Assembly (NCBI RefSeq): GCF_007858285.1
Contig: NZ_VFIL01000001.1
Coordinates: 62,001 to 126,000 of the forward strand
Direction of reading: 5' to 3'
DNA length: 64,000 nt
Origin: Pseudomonas brenneri
Lineage (GTDB): Bacteria; Pseudomonadota; Gammaproteobacteria; Pseudomonadales; Pseudomonadaceae
The position numbers and the translations under genes were made by a program. A model generated the notes under the pieces. It did no database searches. It was not told the DNA's origin and saw only the letters and a list, made by a program, of their open reading frames with translations. Positions 34,745 to 43,881 of the stretch are shown in pieces (the first letter of the stretch is position 1; each line of letters opens with the position of its first letter).

Positions 34745-35936
34745 CACGCAGGGCCTCCACTGGCTGCAAGCGTGACGCCGAAATGGCCGGGTAGATGCCG
34801 AAAAACAATCCCACCAACAACGTACTGCCCACGCCCAGGGGCAGGGCCGAGACGGCCAGGGAAAACTGCCAGCCCGATAGCCAGGCGTAGAGATAGGCCG
34901 CCCCCATGCCCATTACCGCGCCACACAGCGCGCCGACGGCGGTGAGGGTGACGGCTTCGAGCAGGAACAGGTTGCGGATATCCCGCTGGCGAGCACCCAG
35001 GGCCATGCGGATACCGATTTCCCGGCGGCGTTCCGAGACGTTCATCAGCATCACATTCATCACGCCGACCCCGCCGCCCACCAGGGAGATGGCCCCCAGG
35101 GCCAGCAATAGATAGGCGAATGTGCGGCTTTGCCGGGTCATGCCGTCGATCATTTGCTGGGGGATCTGGATCTCGACGGTGTGGTCCATGAGTTGAGCGC
35201 TCATGGCTTTGGTGGCATCGGATGCGATGCGCTCCATGTCCTGGCCTGGCGTCGCGCGCAGGACCACACTGCCGACCTGCGGCGAGGAATAGATACGGCG
35301 CATTCCCGCTGCGGGGATGAACAGTGACTCGTTGGTTTGCACTGGAATCAGCATCGAGCGCGGTTGGTTCTGCAGGATACCGATGATGAGGAACAGATAG
35401 TCGTTGACCCGTACCCGATCGCCCAGGCGCAGCGGGTCACCGGGCATGCTCAACGCTTGGGCGATCTGATCGCCGACCACCGCGTAGGTTTCGCCGCTGT
35501 CGAACTCGGACAGGAAGCGACCTTCGCGCAGCGCCAGGCGCATGGCGTCCTTGAGGCCGGGGGTGCTGCCAATCAAGCCGGCGTTGGTGGTGCGACCATG
35601 AAAGACGACCGGCCCGCTAAACGAGGAAATCGCACCGATGTGGGCGATGCCTGGCACAGCCTGGCGTACGGCCTGCAGGTCCAGGCTGGTTGGCATCGGC
35701 ACGGTGCTGTTGCCCTTGGGCGGGAACTGCGCCACCAGGGTATCGGTGCCCATGTCCTTGAAAATCATGGCTGCATCTTCGGCGGCGTTATGCCCGATAT
35801 TGATCAGCGCGACCACCGATGAACTGCCGATGACGATCCCCAGCAAGGCCAGGATGGAGCGCTTGCCCAGGGTTCGCAGGCTGACAAACGCTTCGTGCAG
35901 CAACTGGCTCAGGCTCTGTTCGACCCTCAGGCTCAT
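34737..35936 (-). CDS. MacB/LolC-type ABC transporter permease
   Basis: 399 residues: N-terminal helix (LALLGIVIGSSSVVALINIG), a large periplasmic MacB-PCD domain, and three C-terminal membrane helices with SERRREIGIRMALGARQRDI between them, the FtsX-like signature. Unlike E. coli MacB, the ATPase is a separate gene upstream. The ATG overlaps the ATPase stop by 4 bp (ATGA). Confidence 0.88.
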   Translation of the reverse strand: MSLRVEQSLSQLLHEAFVSLRTLGKRSILALLGIVIGSSSVVALINIGHNAAEDAAMIFKDMGTDTLVAQFPPKGNSTVPMPTSLDLQAVRQAVPGIAHIGAISSFSGPVVFHGRTTNAGLIGSTPGLKDAMRLALREGRFLSEFDSGETYAVVGDQIAQALSMPGDPLRLGDRVRVNDYLFLIIGILQNQPRSMLIPVQTNESLFIPAAGMRRIYSSPQVGSVVLRATPGQDMERIASDATKAMSAQLMDHTVEIQIPQQMIDGMTRQSRTFAYLLLALGAISLVGGGVGVMNVMLMNVSERRREIGIRMALGARQRDIRNLFLLEAVTLTAVGALCGAVMGMGAAYLYAWLSGWQFSLAVSALPLGVGSTLLVGLFFGIYPAISASRLQPVEALRDE

Positions 35937-36640
35937 ACGCACTGCGCCTCATGGACCACGCCATTGCGTACCAGGATCTGGCGATTCAGGCGTTCGGCGA
36001 TATGCGGGTCGTGGGTGACGATGATCAACGTGACGCCTTGCTCGTGGTTCAGGGCCAGCAGCAGATCCATGATGTCCTGGGCGGTGTGGCTGTCGAGGTT
36101 GCCGGTGGGCTCGTCAGCCAGGATCACCGCCGGCGCGCCCACCAGGGCCCGGGCAATCGCCACCCGCTGGCGCTGGCCGCCGGACAGGTCGGCGGGGCGA
36201 TGATGGGCCCGTTCGGCCAGGCCTACCTGCTCCAGCATATGCAGGGCGCGCGCCACCGACTCCTGGCGCGATACGCCGCGATAACTCAGGGGCAGGGCGA
36301 CATTGTCCAGGGCGCTGAGGCGTGGCAGCAGGTTGAAACTCTGGAAGACAAAGCCGATCTGCTGGTTGCGGATGGCGGCCAGTTGATCCGGCGTGGCGTT
36401 GAAAATGTCATGGCCGGCGAAGCGATAGGCGCCGCAGTCAGGCAGGTCCAGCAGGCCGAGGATATTGAGCAGGGTACTTTTGCCGGACCCGGAGGCGCCG
36501 AGGATGCCGCAGCTTTCTCCGCGGGCGATGGACAGGTTGACGTCATTGAGAATGGCCAGGTGTTGTCCGGCCAATTGATAGCTTTTACCGATGCCTTGCA
36601 GAGAAATAAAGCCTGGGAGCGTTGGGGTATCTGTCATCAT
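35933..36640 (-). CDS. ABC transporter ATP-binding protein (MacB/LolD type)
   Basis: About 235 residues with Walker A GASGSGKS, Q-loop FVFQSFNLLPRL, signature LSGGQRQRVAIARAL, and Walker B VILADEPT. It is the first gene of the operon ATPase-permease-TolC-adaptor. The start at 36640 (adjacent Met codons, AAGG 7 nt upstream) is preferred over the longer frame. The divergent TetR gene 353 bp away probably controls the operon. The exported compound (peptide, siderophore or antibiotic) is unknown. Confidence 0.88.
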   Translation of the reverse strand: MMTDTPTLPGFISLQGIGKSYQLAGQHLAILNDVNLSIARGESCGILGASGSGKSTLLNILGLLDLPDCGAYRFAGHDIFNATPDQLAAIRNQQIGFVFQSFNLLPRLSALDNVALPLSYRGVSRQESVARALHMLEQVGLAERAHHRPADLSGGQRQRVAIARALVGAPAVILADEPTGNLDSHTAQDIMDLLLALNHEQGVTLIIVTHDPHIAERLNRQILVRNGVVHEAQCV

Positions 36641-36993
36641 GACTACGCCTTGCGCTTTGGCAATCCGGCGCACCCTGAAAATATTTGTAACATCTTCAGG
36701 GCCTGCGGTGTGGCTGCCAACAGCTGGTTTTTATTCTTTTTTTAAAAACATTGTTTGAATAGTAACTGTGATCCAGCGGCTTCGCCAGCTACAGACATAG
36801 AGCGGTTTTTCCCGTGGCAGAGCCGATGCCAACCGCTGGAAAACGCCTGGGCCTACTCTTTGGAAACCGTTTAAAGGGCGACCAGCAATGCGTTTGGATA
36901 GTAGGGTGCAGTGTCACTGCTTGCTTTCGCGCACCCGCCCCGGTATAAAAAATCAAATTTTGTTTTAAAACATATTTCCCCCGTGGAACTTAT
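36641..36993. promoter_or_regulatory. Divergent TetR/efflux control region
   Basis: This 353-bp gap is locally AT-rich. A perfect 12-bp palindrome TGTTTTAAAACA lies at 36961-36972, 21 bp before the TetR start. A related tract TTTTTTTAAAAACA lies at about 36729-36742, some 90 bp from the ATPase start. Both are candidate TetR sites. No gene is supported here. Confidence 0.45.
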
Positions 36994-37749
36994 ATGGTCG
37001 CGAAGAAACTCAGCGCTCCAAATGTAACCAAGACTCGACTGCTGGATGCGACAGAGGCTCTTTTCATCAAGTACGGCTACGACGCCGTGTTGTTGCGGCA
37101 AATCACCGAGAAGGCTCAGGTCAACCTCGCCGCGGTAAATTATCATTTCGGGGACAAGGACTCCCTGATGAAAACATTACTGATGCAACGCCTGGAGCCG
37201 CTCAACGAGCAGCGCCTGGAGTTGCTTGCCCGCTGCGAGGCCGAGTCTGACGGCCCGCTCGATTGCGATACTTTGCTCGGTGTTCTGTTCGCCCCGGCCA
37301 TGGGCCTGGAGCGCAGTGATCCGGCCAGCGGTGAAGGGCGCTCCTTCATCCGCTTCCTCGGCCGGGTCTACAGCGATACTTCGCCGTTCATCCAGGAATA
37401 CCTCAAGGTCCACTACCAGCCGGTGTTCCAGCGCTTCTTCGAAGCCTTCGCCCTGGCGTTGCCCGACCTGCCGCGCAATGAGCTGGGGGTGCGTCTGCAA
37501 TTTGCCCTGAAGGCGATTTCCGGGGTGATGGCGGGCACCGAACTGCGCCTGCTGATGAACTCCATGAGCCTGGGGCGCCCGGCCACGGACGCGGAAGTCA
37601 TGGCCAAGCTGATCACACTGGTCTCGGCGGCCATTCGTGTGCCGCAGCAAAGCCCTGAAGCCGAAACCGCGCTGGCGCGGGTACTCGATACCCAGCGCGC
37701 AATTCGCGAACAGTCCACCATGCCGGCCAGCAGTAAAGCCGCGCGCTGA
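36994..37749 (+). CDS. TetR-family transcriptional regulator
   Basis: 251 residues: TetR N-terminal HTH (TRLLDATEALFIKYGYDAVLLRQITEKAQVNLAAVNYHFGDKDSL spread over residues about 10-55) and a C-terminal helical domain resembling TetR C-33/AcrR-like regulators (PAMGLERSDPASGEGRSFIRFLGR). It is divergent from the ABC efflux operon and is its likely repressor. Confidence 0.87.
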   Translation: MVAKKLSAPNVTKTRLLDATEALFIKYGYDAVLLRQITEKAQVNLAAVNYHFGDKDSLMKTLLMQRLEPLNEQRLELLARCEAESDGPLDCDTLLGVLFAPAMGLERSDPASGEGRSFIRFLGRVYSDTSPFIQEYLKVHYQPVFQRFFEAFALALPDLPRNELGVRLQFALKAISGVMAGTELRLLMNSMSLGRPATDAEVMAKLITLVSAAIRVPQQSPEAETALARVLDTQRAIREQSTMPASSKAAR

Positions 37750-37769
37750 TCCATTCAACACAAGCAAGT

Positions 37770-37791
37770 ACGGGAGCAGGACAGCTCCCGT
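37770..37791 (+). terminator. Hairpin after the TetR gene
   Basis: Stem ACGGGAGC / GCTCCCGT with a 6-nt loop, 20 bp after the TetR stop. No T-tract follows, so it is a weak terminator or a 3' stabiliser. Confidence 0.45.
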
Positions 37792-37812
37792 GCGGCTTAT
37801 CAAATCGCGCGC

Positions 37813-37841
37813 AAAAAAAAGCCCGCTGGGGCGGCGGGCTT
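37813..37841 (-). terminator. Rho-independent terminator, minus strand
   Basis: Stem AAGCCCGC (37819-37826) / GCGGGCTT (37834-37841); on the minus strand it is followed by a run of eight T. It lies about 110 bp downstream of the FUSC gene, and could also stop read-through from the TetR side. Confidence 0.7.
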
Positions 37842-37951
37842 GATGTGCAACGTTTGTAACGGATGAGGCTTCACACTACGTCTGCGGATGTGAATAAATC
37901 GTGAAAAAAATGTAAGAGAAAATGTAGGAATACGTTTTTGTGTAAAAGGCT

Positions 37952-39016
37952 TCAGATCTTCCACGCCTTGGCGCTTTTCGCCAATCGTGCGTGCATCGCG
38001 TCGACATTGGCCGCCAACTGCGCGGTCAATAACCGATAGCCATCCAACGCGCTGTGCACGGGAGCTTCCAGGGCGGCTTGCGTAACCGGCACCGCCTGGC
38101 CGGGGCGCTCCAACCGCTGTGTGGCGCCTGATTGCAGGGCCCGCGCCATCCCGATCAGCTGCACGCGAATCTGCCGATGTTGTGTCTTGAGCGCCAACTG
38201 CACGCGCGCCATGGCCTGCTCATCCCGTGGATCAGGGCGGGTATTGCCAAGAATTTCCAGCGTGCTGATGCACAGGCGCAGATGCCGTTGGATCGCGTCC
38301 AGCTCGGTCATGGAGATCCGCACTTCCTTGGACACCGATGGCATCAGCGAACGCAATTGCAGCATCGCCGCATTCAGGCGATTGAGCAGCTTGAGATGCT
38401 CATCATCGGTAACCGACTGGCCGCTGATGATCCGGCTGTAGAGCGTGGCGCAATCACGCAGGGCGCTGGCCAGGTTATAGCGCCAGGAATACACCGCATA
38501 CAGCGGCAGGGCGAAGGAAAACGCCAGGGCCAGGGCGATGCCGATCAAGATGTCGACGGTGCGCCACAGGCCGTCGGACAGTGGGTTGTCCCCGTGGCCG
38601 GCGACGATAAACACGGTGATCCCTGATAGCAGCGCTGTGTACCCACCCTTGCCGATGGCGTGATAGGAAAAGAAGCCGCATACCACTGACATCAACAGGT
38701 AGGTCAACAATGGTTGGCCGAGGTAAGCCTGCTGCGCCACCAGCAGCAGGCCAACGCTGGCACCGATCAGCGTGCCATAGGCCCGCTCCACGGCTTTCTT
38801 GCCGATATTGCCGTGATGCTGCAAGCCGCCAATCACTACCAGCATGGTCACCGACGCCCATTCACCGTGGGGCAGGTTGATACCGGTGGTCAGCAGAATG
38901 GTTGCGAGCAGGCCGATGGAAACCCGTATGGCGTGGATCAGCTTGGCGTGACGATAACGACGATAGGGATCGAGCAGTGGCCGCAACAGGCGGCGGGCGA
39001 AGGGCGGCAGATTCAT
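37952..39016 (-). CDS. FUSC-family membrane protein (aromatic acid/efflux type)
   Basis: About 354 residues: a short N-terminal arm, about six membrane helices (VSIGLLATILLTTGINLP to ILIGIALALAFSFALPLYAVY), then a long helical cytoplasmic domain (ALRDCATLYSRIISG onward). This matches the FUSC fold of AaeB/YccS-like putative exporters. The start MNLPPFARR is chosen because the earlier in-frame Met lies inside a REP; the ribosome-binding signal is weak. It appears monocistronic. Confidence 0.8.
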   Translation of the reverse strand: MNLPPFARRLLRPLLDPYRRYRHAKLIHAIRVSIGLLATILLTTGINLPHGEWASVTMLVVIGGLQHHGNIGKKAVERAYGTLIGASVGLLLVAQQAYLGQPLLTYLLMSVVCGFFSYHAIGKGGYTALLSGITVFIVAGHGDNPLSDGLWRTVDILIGIALALAFSFALPLYAVYSWRYNLASALRDCATLYSRIISGQSVTDDEHLKLLNRLNAAMLQLRSLMPSVSKEVRISMTELDAIQRHLRLCISTLEILGNTRPDPRDEQAMARVQLALKTQHRQIRVQLIGMARALQSGATQRLERPGQAVPVTQAALEAPVHSALDGYRLLTAQLAANVDAMHARLAKSAKAWKI

Positions 39017-39042
39017 CGGGATTAAGAGGGCCTCATCTGGAT

Positions 39043-39115
39043 GTGGGAGCTGGCTTGCCTGCGATAACATCACCTGCACTGAGGTGCCTGCATCGCGGGC
39101 AAGCCCGCTCCCATA
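39043..39115. repeat. REP pair
   Basis: GTGGGAGCTGGCTTGCCTGCGATA (first 20 bases recognisable as a REP arm) and the opposing CGCGGGCAAGCCCGCTCCCA flank CATCACCTGCACTGAGGTG. It lies between the FUSC gene and the GapN-like gene, directly after the latter's stop. Confidence 0.8.
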
Positions 39116-39118
39116 GGG

Positions 39119-40744
39119 TTAGAAAATATAGTCGGTGGTCAGGAAGCTCGACGCTCGGTCACGAATGATATCGCTGATCAGCGCCTTATTGCTGTCCTGG
39201 AACTTGGTTGCCACCAGGGTGCGGATTGAAAACACCCGCAAGGCGTCATGCACCGACAGTGTGCCCTCGGCCGAGTTCTTGCGGCCATTGAACGGGAACG
39301 TATCGGGGCCGCGCTGGCATTGGGCGTTGATGTTGATCCGGCCCACCTGGTTGGCGAAGGTGTCCACCAGGCGCCCGACCTGTGCCGGGTCGGTGCCGAA
39401 TATACTCAGTTGTTGGCCGAAATCCGATTCCAGGACGTAGTCGATCACCGTGTCCAGGTCGCGGTAGGGCACGATGGGTACCACCGGGCCGAACTGTTCC
39501 TCGTGATACACACGCATCTGTGGGTTCACCGGGTACAGCACCGCCGGGTAGAAGAACGAGCCACGGCTGGCACCGCCATTGGTGTTCACCACCCTGGCCC
39601 CGTGTTGCGCGGCATCGGCCACCAAGCCGTTGAGGTAGTCGACCTTGCCCACCTCCGGCAACGGTGTCAGCGATACACCGTCCTCCCAGGGCATGCCCGG
39701 TTTGAGGGTGGCGAGTTTGTGGTTGAACTTCTCGATGAAACGCTCGACCACGGCTTCATGCACAAACAGGATTTTCAGCGCGGTGCAGCGCTGGCCGTTG
39801 AAGGACAGCGAGCCGGTGACGGCTTCGTTGACCGCGTTATCCAGATCGACCTCCGGCAGTACAATGCCGGGGTTTTTCGCATCCAGTCCCAGTGCTGCAC
39901 GCAGGCGGTGTGGGCGCGGGTGCAGTTTTTTCAAATCACTGGCGGCCTTGTTGGTGCCGATAAACGCAAAGATATCCACCTTGCCGCTGGCCATCAGCGC
40001 ACTGACCGTCTCACGGCCGCTGCCATAGATGACGTTGATGACACCGGCCGGGAAGCTGTCGCGGAAGGCCTCCAGTAATGGACGGATCAGCAGCACACCG
40101 AGCTTGGCGGGCTTGAACACCACGGTGTTGCCCATGATCAGGGCCGGGATCAGCGTGGTGAAGGTTTCATTGAGCGGGTAGTTGTAGGGGCCCATGCACA
40201 GCGCCACGCCCATGGGCACGCGGCGGATTTGCCCCAGGGTGTCCTGCTCCAGTTCAAAGCGGCTGGAGCGACGGTCCAGTTCCTTGAGGGCATTGATGGT
40301 GTCGGTGATGTAGTCGCAGGTGCGGTCGAATTCTTTCTGGGAGTCCTTGAGGTTCTTGCCGATTTCCCACATCAGCAGTTTCACCACGGCATCGCGCTGT
40401 TCGCGCATGCGCCGCAAAAACGCCTCGACGTGCTGGATACGCTCGACCACGCGCAGGGTTGGCCATTGGCCCTGGCCACGGTCATAGGCGCGCACTGCGG
40501 CGTCGAGGGCGAGCAGGGCGGTCTCGGCATCCAGCAGCGGCGTGCTGCCGATAATGACCGCCGTGTCGCCGTCAGCGCCCGCCAGTTGGACTGGGCTGCG
40601 GACCTGGGCCAAGGGGCCATCCCAGATATGCAATTGGCCGTCGACCAGGTAGTCGCGTTGCTCGATGGGGGCGGCGAGGCGAAATTGTTCGGGAATGTCA
40701 TCGGCGGTGGGAAACAGATTGGCAAGCAGGTGATTGGTGGTCAT
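39119..40744 (-). CDS. Aldehyde dehydrogenase, NADP-dependent non-phosphorylating GAPDH (GapN/ALDH11) type
   Basis: The 541-residue ALDH-superfamily enzyme has the family motif MGPYNYPLNETFTTLIPALIMGNTVVFKPAK and catalytic Cys at about residue 320 (SFNGQRCTALK). It is annotated by analogy with GapN, which oxidises glyceraldehyde-3-phosphate directly to 3-phosphoglycerate, making NADPH. The usual ELGGK motif is replaced by GLDAK: the general-base Glu position, 34 residues before the Cys, is Gly286. This may be a subfamily feature. It is monocistronic. Confidence 0.8.
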   Translation of the reverse strand: MTTNHLLANLFPTADDIPEQFRLAAPIEQRDYLVDGQLHIWDGPLAQVRSPVQLAGADGDTAVIIGSTPLLDAETALLALDAAVRAYDRGQGQWPTLRVVERIQHVEAFLRRMREQRDAVVKLLMWEIGKNLKDSQKEFDRTCDYITDTINALKELDRRSSRFELEQDTLGQIRRVPMGVALCMGPYNYPLNETFTTLIPALIMGNTVVFKPAKLGVLLIRPLLEAFRDSFPAGVINVIYGSGRETVSALMASGKVDIFAFIGTNKAASDLKKLHPRPHRLRAALGLDAKNPGIVLPEVDLDNAVNEAVTGSLSFNGQRCTALKILFVHEAVVERFIEKFNHKLATLKPGMPWEDGVSLTPLPEVGKVDYLNGLVADAAQHGARVVNTNGGASRGSFFYPAVLYPVNPQMRVYHEEQFGPVVPIVPYRDLDTVIDYVLESDFGQQLSIFGTDPAQVGRLVDTFANQVGRININAQCQRGPDTFPFNGRKNSAEGTLSVHDALRVFSIRTLVATKFQDSNKALISDIIRDRASSFLTTDYIF

Positions 40745-40884
40745 GTCGCTACCCCTGGAGTGGTTGCACAGCTTGGGTCAGAGATTCCTCCATCCGAGGG
40801 CTCTGTTGCAAGGCTTACACGTATTTCCCTACGCACAGTGGGGCTGTGCCGGGTAAACTACGCGGCTTTCTTGAAGGAGTTCAT

Positions 40885-41751
40885 ATGAGTCAGTACCAGC
40901 CGGGCATTCTTGCCGCACCGGTGCCGTTGCAGGCACGCCATCTGTTTTTTACCGTCGAGTCCATCGACGCTGTGCCGGCAGCGCTCGACGCATTGGTGCA
41001 GTTGGTCGACTCGGCAGTGGTGGTGGGTTTGGGTGAGCCGCTGGTCAAGGCACTCGGCGTGCACATCGAAGGGCTGCGCAGCTTCCCGCATACCTCGGGG
41101 CCGGGCGCCAACAACCCGTCGACCCAACAGGCCTTATGGTGCTGGCTGCATGGCGAAGACCGGGGTGAGTTGCTGCTGCGCAGCCGGGCCTTTGAAAAAG
41201 CCCTGGCGCCGGCATTTCGCCTGGTGCAGATGACGGAAGGTTTCCGCTACAAGACCGGCTTCGACCTGACCGACTACGAAGATGGCACCGAAAACCCCCA
41301 CGACGATGCGGCAGTCGAAGCTGCAGTCGCAGGCAGCGGCGCCAGTTTTGCCGCGATCCAGCAATGGCAGCACGACCTGGACGGTTTCGCCGCCTTGCCG
41401 GCCCAGGAGCGCGACCACATCATCGGTCGTCGCCATGGCGATAACGAAGAACTGGACGACGCCCCCGAGTCCGCCCACGTCAAGCGCACCGCCCAGGAGA
41501 GCTTCAGCCCCGAAGCCTTTGTGGTGCGCCGCTCCATGCCTTGGGCGGAAAATGGCCAGGCGGGGTTGATGTTCCTTGCGTTCGGTCACTCTTTCGACGC
41601 CTTTGAGGCCCAATTGCGCCGCATGAGCGGCCTGGAAGACGGGATTGTCGATGGCCTGTACCGCATCAGTACGCCGTTGACCGGTGGCTACTACTGGTGC
41701 CCGCCGCTCAAGGATGGGCATCTGGACCTGAGCGCGATCGCCGCCGTCTGA
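40885..41751 (+). CDS. DyP-type haem peroxidase
   Basis: The 288-residue protein is of the YfeX-like DyP group. The distal region reads DYEDGTENP (a variant of GFxDGTENP, with the catalytic Asp retained), the likely proximal His lies in ESAHVKRT, and a conserved Arg is in FVVRRSMPW. It oxidises dyes and phenols with H2O2 or handles haem. The start at 40885 has GAAGGAG 5 nt upstream. No encapsulin gene or targeting tail is seen. A hairpin follows the stop. Confidence 0.88.
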   Translation: MSQYQPGILAAPVPLQARHLFFTVESIDAVPAALDALVQLVDSAVVVGLGEPLVKALGVHIEGLRSFPHTSGPGANNPSTQQALWCWLHGEDRGELLLRSRAFEKALAPAFRLVQMTEGFRYKTGFDLTDYEDGTENPHDDAAVEAAVAGSGASFAAIQQWQHDLDGFAALPAQERDHIIGRRHGDNEELDDAPESAHVKRTAQESFSPEAFVVRRSMPWAENGQAGLMFLAFGHSFDAFEAQLRRMSGLEDGIVDGLYRISTPLTGGYYWCPPLKDGHLDLSAIAAV

Positions 41752-41758
41752 TCCCTCC

Positions 41759-41786
41759 TGTAGGAGCCCGCAAGCGGGCTCCTACA
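41759..41786. terminator. Perfect REP-like hairpin between convergent genes
   Basis: Thirteen-bp arms TGTAGGAGCCCGC / GCGGGCTCCTACA with a two-base gap, located between the DyP stop (41751) and the end of the DUF3087 gene (41790). It probably serves both as a bidirectional terminator. Confidence 0.65.
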
Positions 41787-41789
41787 AGA

Positions 41790-42311
41790 TCAACTGTCCT
41801 TCATGGCCTCCAGCCACGCCGGGTCCAAGCGCGTTTGCTCTGCCTTGATCCCCAGCGCCTTCATCTGCGCCTTATGTTGTTCGATCTCGCTGACCAGTTG
41901 CACCTGTGCGCTGGAATTGGCATCCAGGTCGTGCATCTGCGTCAGTCCCAAGTGATAGAACCGCAGCAGCTTCATCGCTGTCGGATCGTTGGCCTGTGCC
42001 CGCTCGGTCACCTTGTGCATGATGTTCGTCACCCGCATCAGGTTGCGCTTGAGCTGCCAGCCATAGATCGCCGGCGCCAGCCAGGCCTTTGACCAGAGCG
42101 GGCCACGCACCAGGGCAATGGTCAGCACGACGCCAGCCACCACACCACCGACATTAAAGCGAAAGTTGTCGCCGCCGGGCTCGCCAAACAGCATCACGGC
42201 CAGGCTCGACAGCAGCATGGCCAGGGCAATGAAGATGACTGCGACGATCAATGTGCTGCGGCGGGTCTGCTGACGATAGGTTTGCGGATCGACAGGTTTG
42301 ATCTCAAACAT
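41790..42311 (-). CDS. DUF3087 family membrane protein
   Basis: The protein is about 173 residues with two membrane helices (STLIVAVIFIALAMLLSSLAVML and a second around VGGVVAGVVLTIALV) and a cytoplasmic helical tail rich in charged residues. It matches the uncharacterised DUF3087 group of gammaproteobacteria. The start MFEIKPVD is chosen; an upstream Met at 42329 is possible. Function unknown. Confidence 0.7.
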   Translation of the reverse strand: MFEIKPVDPQTYRQQTRRSTLIVAVIFIALAMLLSSLAVMLFGEPGGDNFRFNVGGVVAGVVLTIALVRGPLWSKAWLAPAIYGWQLKRNLMRVTNIMHKVTERAQANDPTAMKLLRFYHLGLTQMHDLDANSSAQVQLVSEIEQHKAQMKALGIKAEQTRLDPAWLEAMKDS

Positions 42312-42418
42312 GCGGGGGGCAGTCTCCATGAGCCAAGTAGGGGTATTGCGCGGGGCGGCATCTTCTCATGGTTTGTGGTTGGGCGTGGGAAAGTTGAACG
42401 ATAGTGGTCGTGCATCCA

Positions 42419-42507
42419 GCGTAGGCGCTGGTTTGCCAGCGATGGGGCTCTTGAGCCCGGCGTATCCGCCGAGATCGTCATCGCCGGCAAGCCGGTTCCT
42501 ACAGGTG
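42419..42507. repeat. REP pair, diverged
   Basis: GCGTAGGCGCTGGTTTGCCAGCGA and the opposing CGCCGGCAAGCCGGTTCCTAC bound a REP-like element between the DUF3087 gene and the small gene ending at 42499. It slightly overlaps the 3' end of the latter. Confidence 0.7.
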
Positions 42508-42741
42508 CTTGGGTGCGATCCAGGTAACCTCGGTGATGCCGTACTTTTCCGCCCATGGACGGGTGGTTTTCTTGGTGCGCTCATGGCCAGGCCGGCCAAT
42601 ACGCCCGACGTGGGCCACCCCGGCGTCACAGCTGGCCCAGTGCCATGCTTCGGCGTTATTCATCACCTCCGCCCGCACCACAAAGGATTTGGGTTCGCCA
42701 TGCAGCCTGTATTGGATGGTGTAGATCGTTGCCGTGCTCAT
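42499..42741 (-). CDS. Small conserved protein, DUF6555-like
   Basis: The 80-residue soluble protein (YTIQYRLHGEPKSFVVRAE, then EAWHWASCDAGVAH) resembles a small Pseudomonas family annotated DUF6555. The start has a GGAGG motif upstream (GGGAGGCGATATG on the minus strand). The terminal codons (APKHL) lie at a REP edge. Function unknown. Confidence 0.65.
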   Translation of the reverse strand: MSTATIYTIQYRLHGEPKSFVVRAEVMNNAEAWHWASCDAGVAHVGRIGRPGHERTKKTTRPWAEKYGITEVTWIAPKHL

Positions 42742-42902
42742 ATCGCCTCCCTGTTTTGATATGGAGTTGATGCAATCAGGCTCACAAAGGTTCAGAAAGT
42801 TTGTGCCGCATTCCTACGCTCGGTTGCTCCAGATCTGTATTGGCAGCGACCACGGTTAAGGGTATTAGTGAACCCCTTCGCCTCGCGCCCAAGGATCGCG
42901 CC

Positions 42903-43736
42903 ATGTCCCAGGAATCTCCTCGCCTGACCCACAGCCGCCTGTACCTGCAACGCCTGGGGTATGACACCCCGCCAGCGGCCACGCTGGAGACCTTGGCGCA
43001 GTTGCAATTGCGCCATGTCACGACCTTCGCTTTCGAAAACCTCTCGGTTCTGTCGCGGCTGCCGGTGTCCCTTGATTTGGCCAGGATCGAGGAAAAAGTC
43101 CTGTTCGAGGGGCGGGGCGGTTATTGCTATGAACTGAACCAGATGTTCCTCGCATTGTTGCAAGAGCTGGGCTTCGATGCGCGGGGAATCACCGGCCGGG
43201 TGGTGATAGGCGGGCCGCCTGATGCACACACCGCGCGCACCCATCGCCTGAGCCTGGTGACCCTTGAAGGTGTGCGCTACATCACCGATGTCGCATTTGG
43301 TGGCATGGTGCCGACCAGCCCCTTGCAACTGGACAATCAGGCGCCCCAGGCCACGACCCACGAACCCTACCGCCTGACCTTGAGCGAGGGTAGCTACACC
43401 CTGTGGGCCCAGGTTGCGCAAGAGTGGCGCGGGCTGTACGTGTTCGACCTGCAGTCGCAGTCGCATTTCGACTATGAAATCGGCAATTGGTATGTCTCGA
43501 CTCATCCCGACTCACCGTTCATCCAACAGTTGAAAGTGGCGCTGATCGGGCCTGGCCTACGGCGCACGTTAAACAATGGCAACTACGCAGTTCATCATTT
43601 GGGCCGTGACAGCGACAAGCGCACGATCACGGATGTCGAGGAACTGTTGGCACTGCTGCAAGAATCGTTTGGCTTGCGCGTGCCCGAACACCCACAACTA
43701 CGCCCGCGACTGGCGCAATTATTGGCCGATACCTGA
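42903..43736 (+). CDS. nat: Arylamine N-acetyltransferase
   Basis: The 277-residue NAT has the catalytic triad Cys75 (FEGRGGYCYELN), His (THRLSLV, about residue 113) and Asp (YITDVAFGG, about residue 128). It transfers acetyl from acetyl-CoA to arylamines and hydrazines. The ATG at 42903 starts the conserved region MSQESPRLTHSRLYLQRLG. The length matches bacterial NATs. It lies 145 bp upstream of the sph-like locus with no sign of co-transcription. Confidence 0.92.
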   Translation: MSQESPRLTHSRLYLQRLGYDTPPAATLETLAQLQLRHVTTFAFENLSVLSRLPVSLDLARIEEKVLFEGRGGYCYELNQMFLALLQELGFDARGITGRVVIGGPPDAHTARTHRLSLVTLEGVRYITDVAFGGMVPTSPLQLDNQAPQATTHEPYRLTLSEGSYTLWAQVAQEWRGLYVFDLQSQSHFDYEIGNWYVSTHPDSPFIQQLKVALIGPGLRRTLNNGNYAVHHLGRDSDKRTITDVEELLALLQESFGLRVPEHPQLRPRLAQLLADT

Positions 43737-43881
43737 TGGAGCGGCTCCAGAACCTTCGATGAAAGGGCGGGCCCATCCTGTCCGCCCAAGCCCCCTTTGT
43801 GTCCCCCAATACCCTCAACGCCATGCCGCTGCTGACTTAGTGTGAACCCAGCTCTTCACACACAAAACAGAGAGGGTGGCT

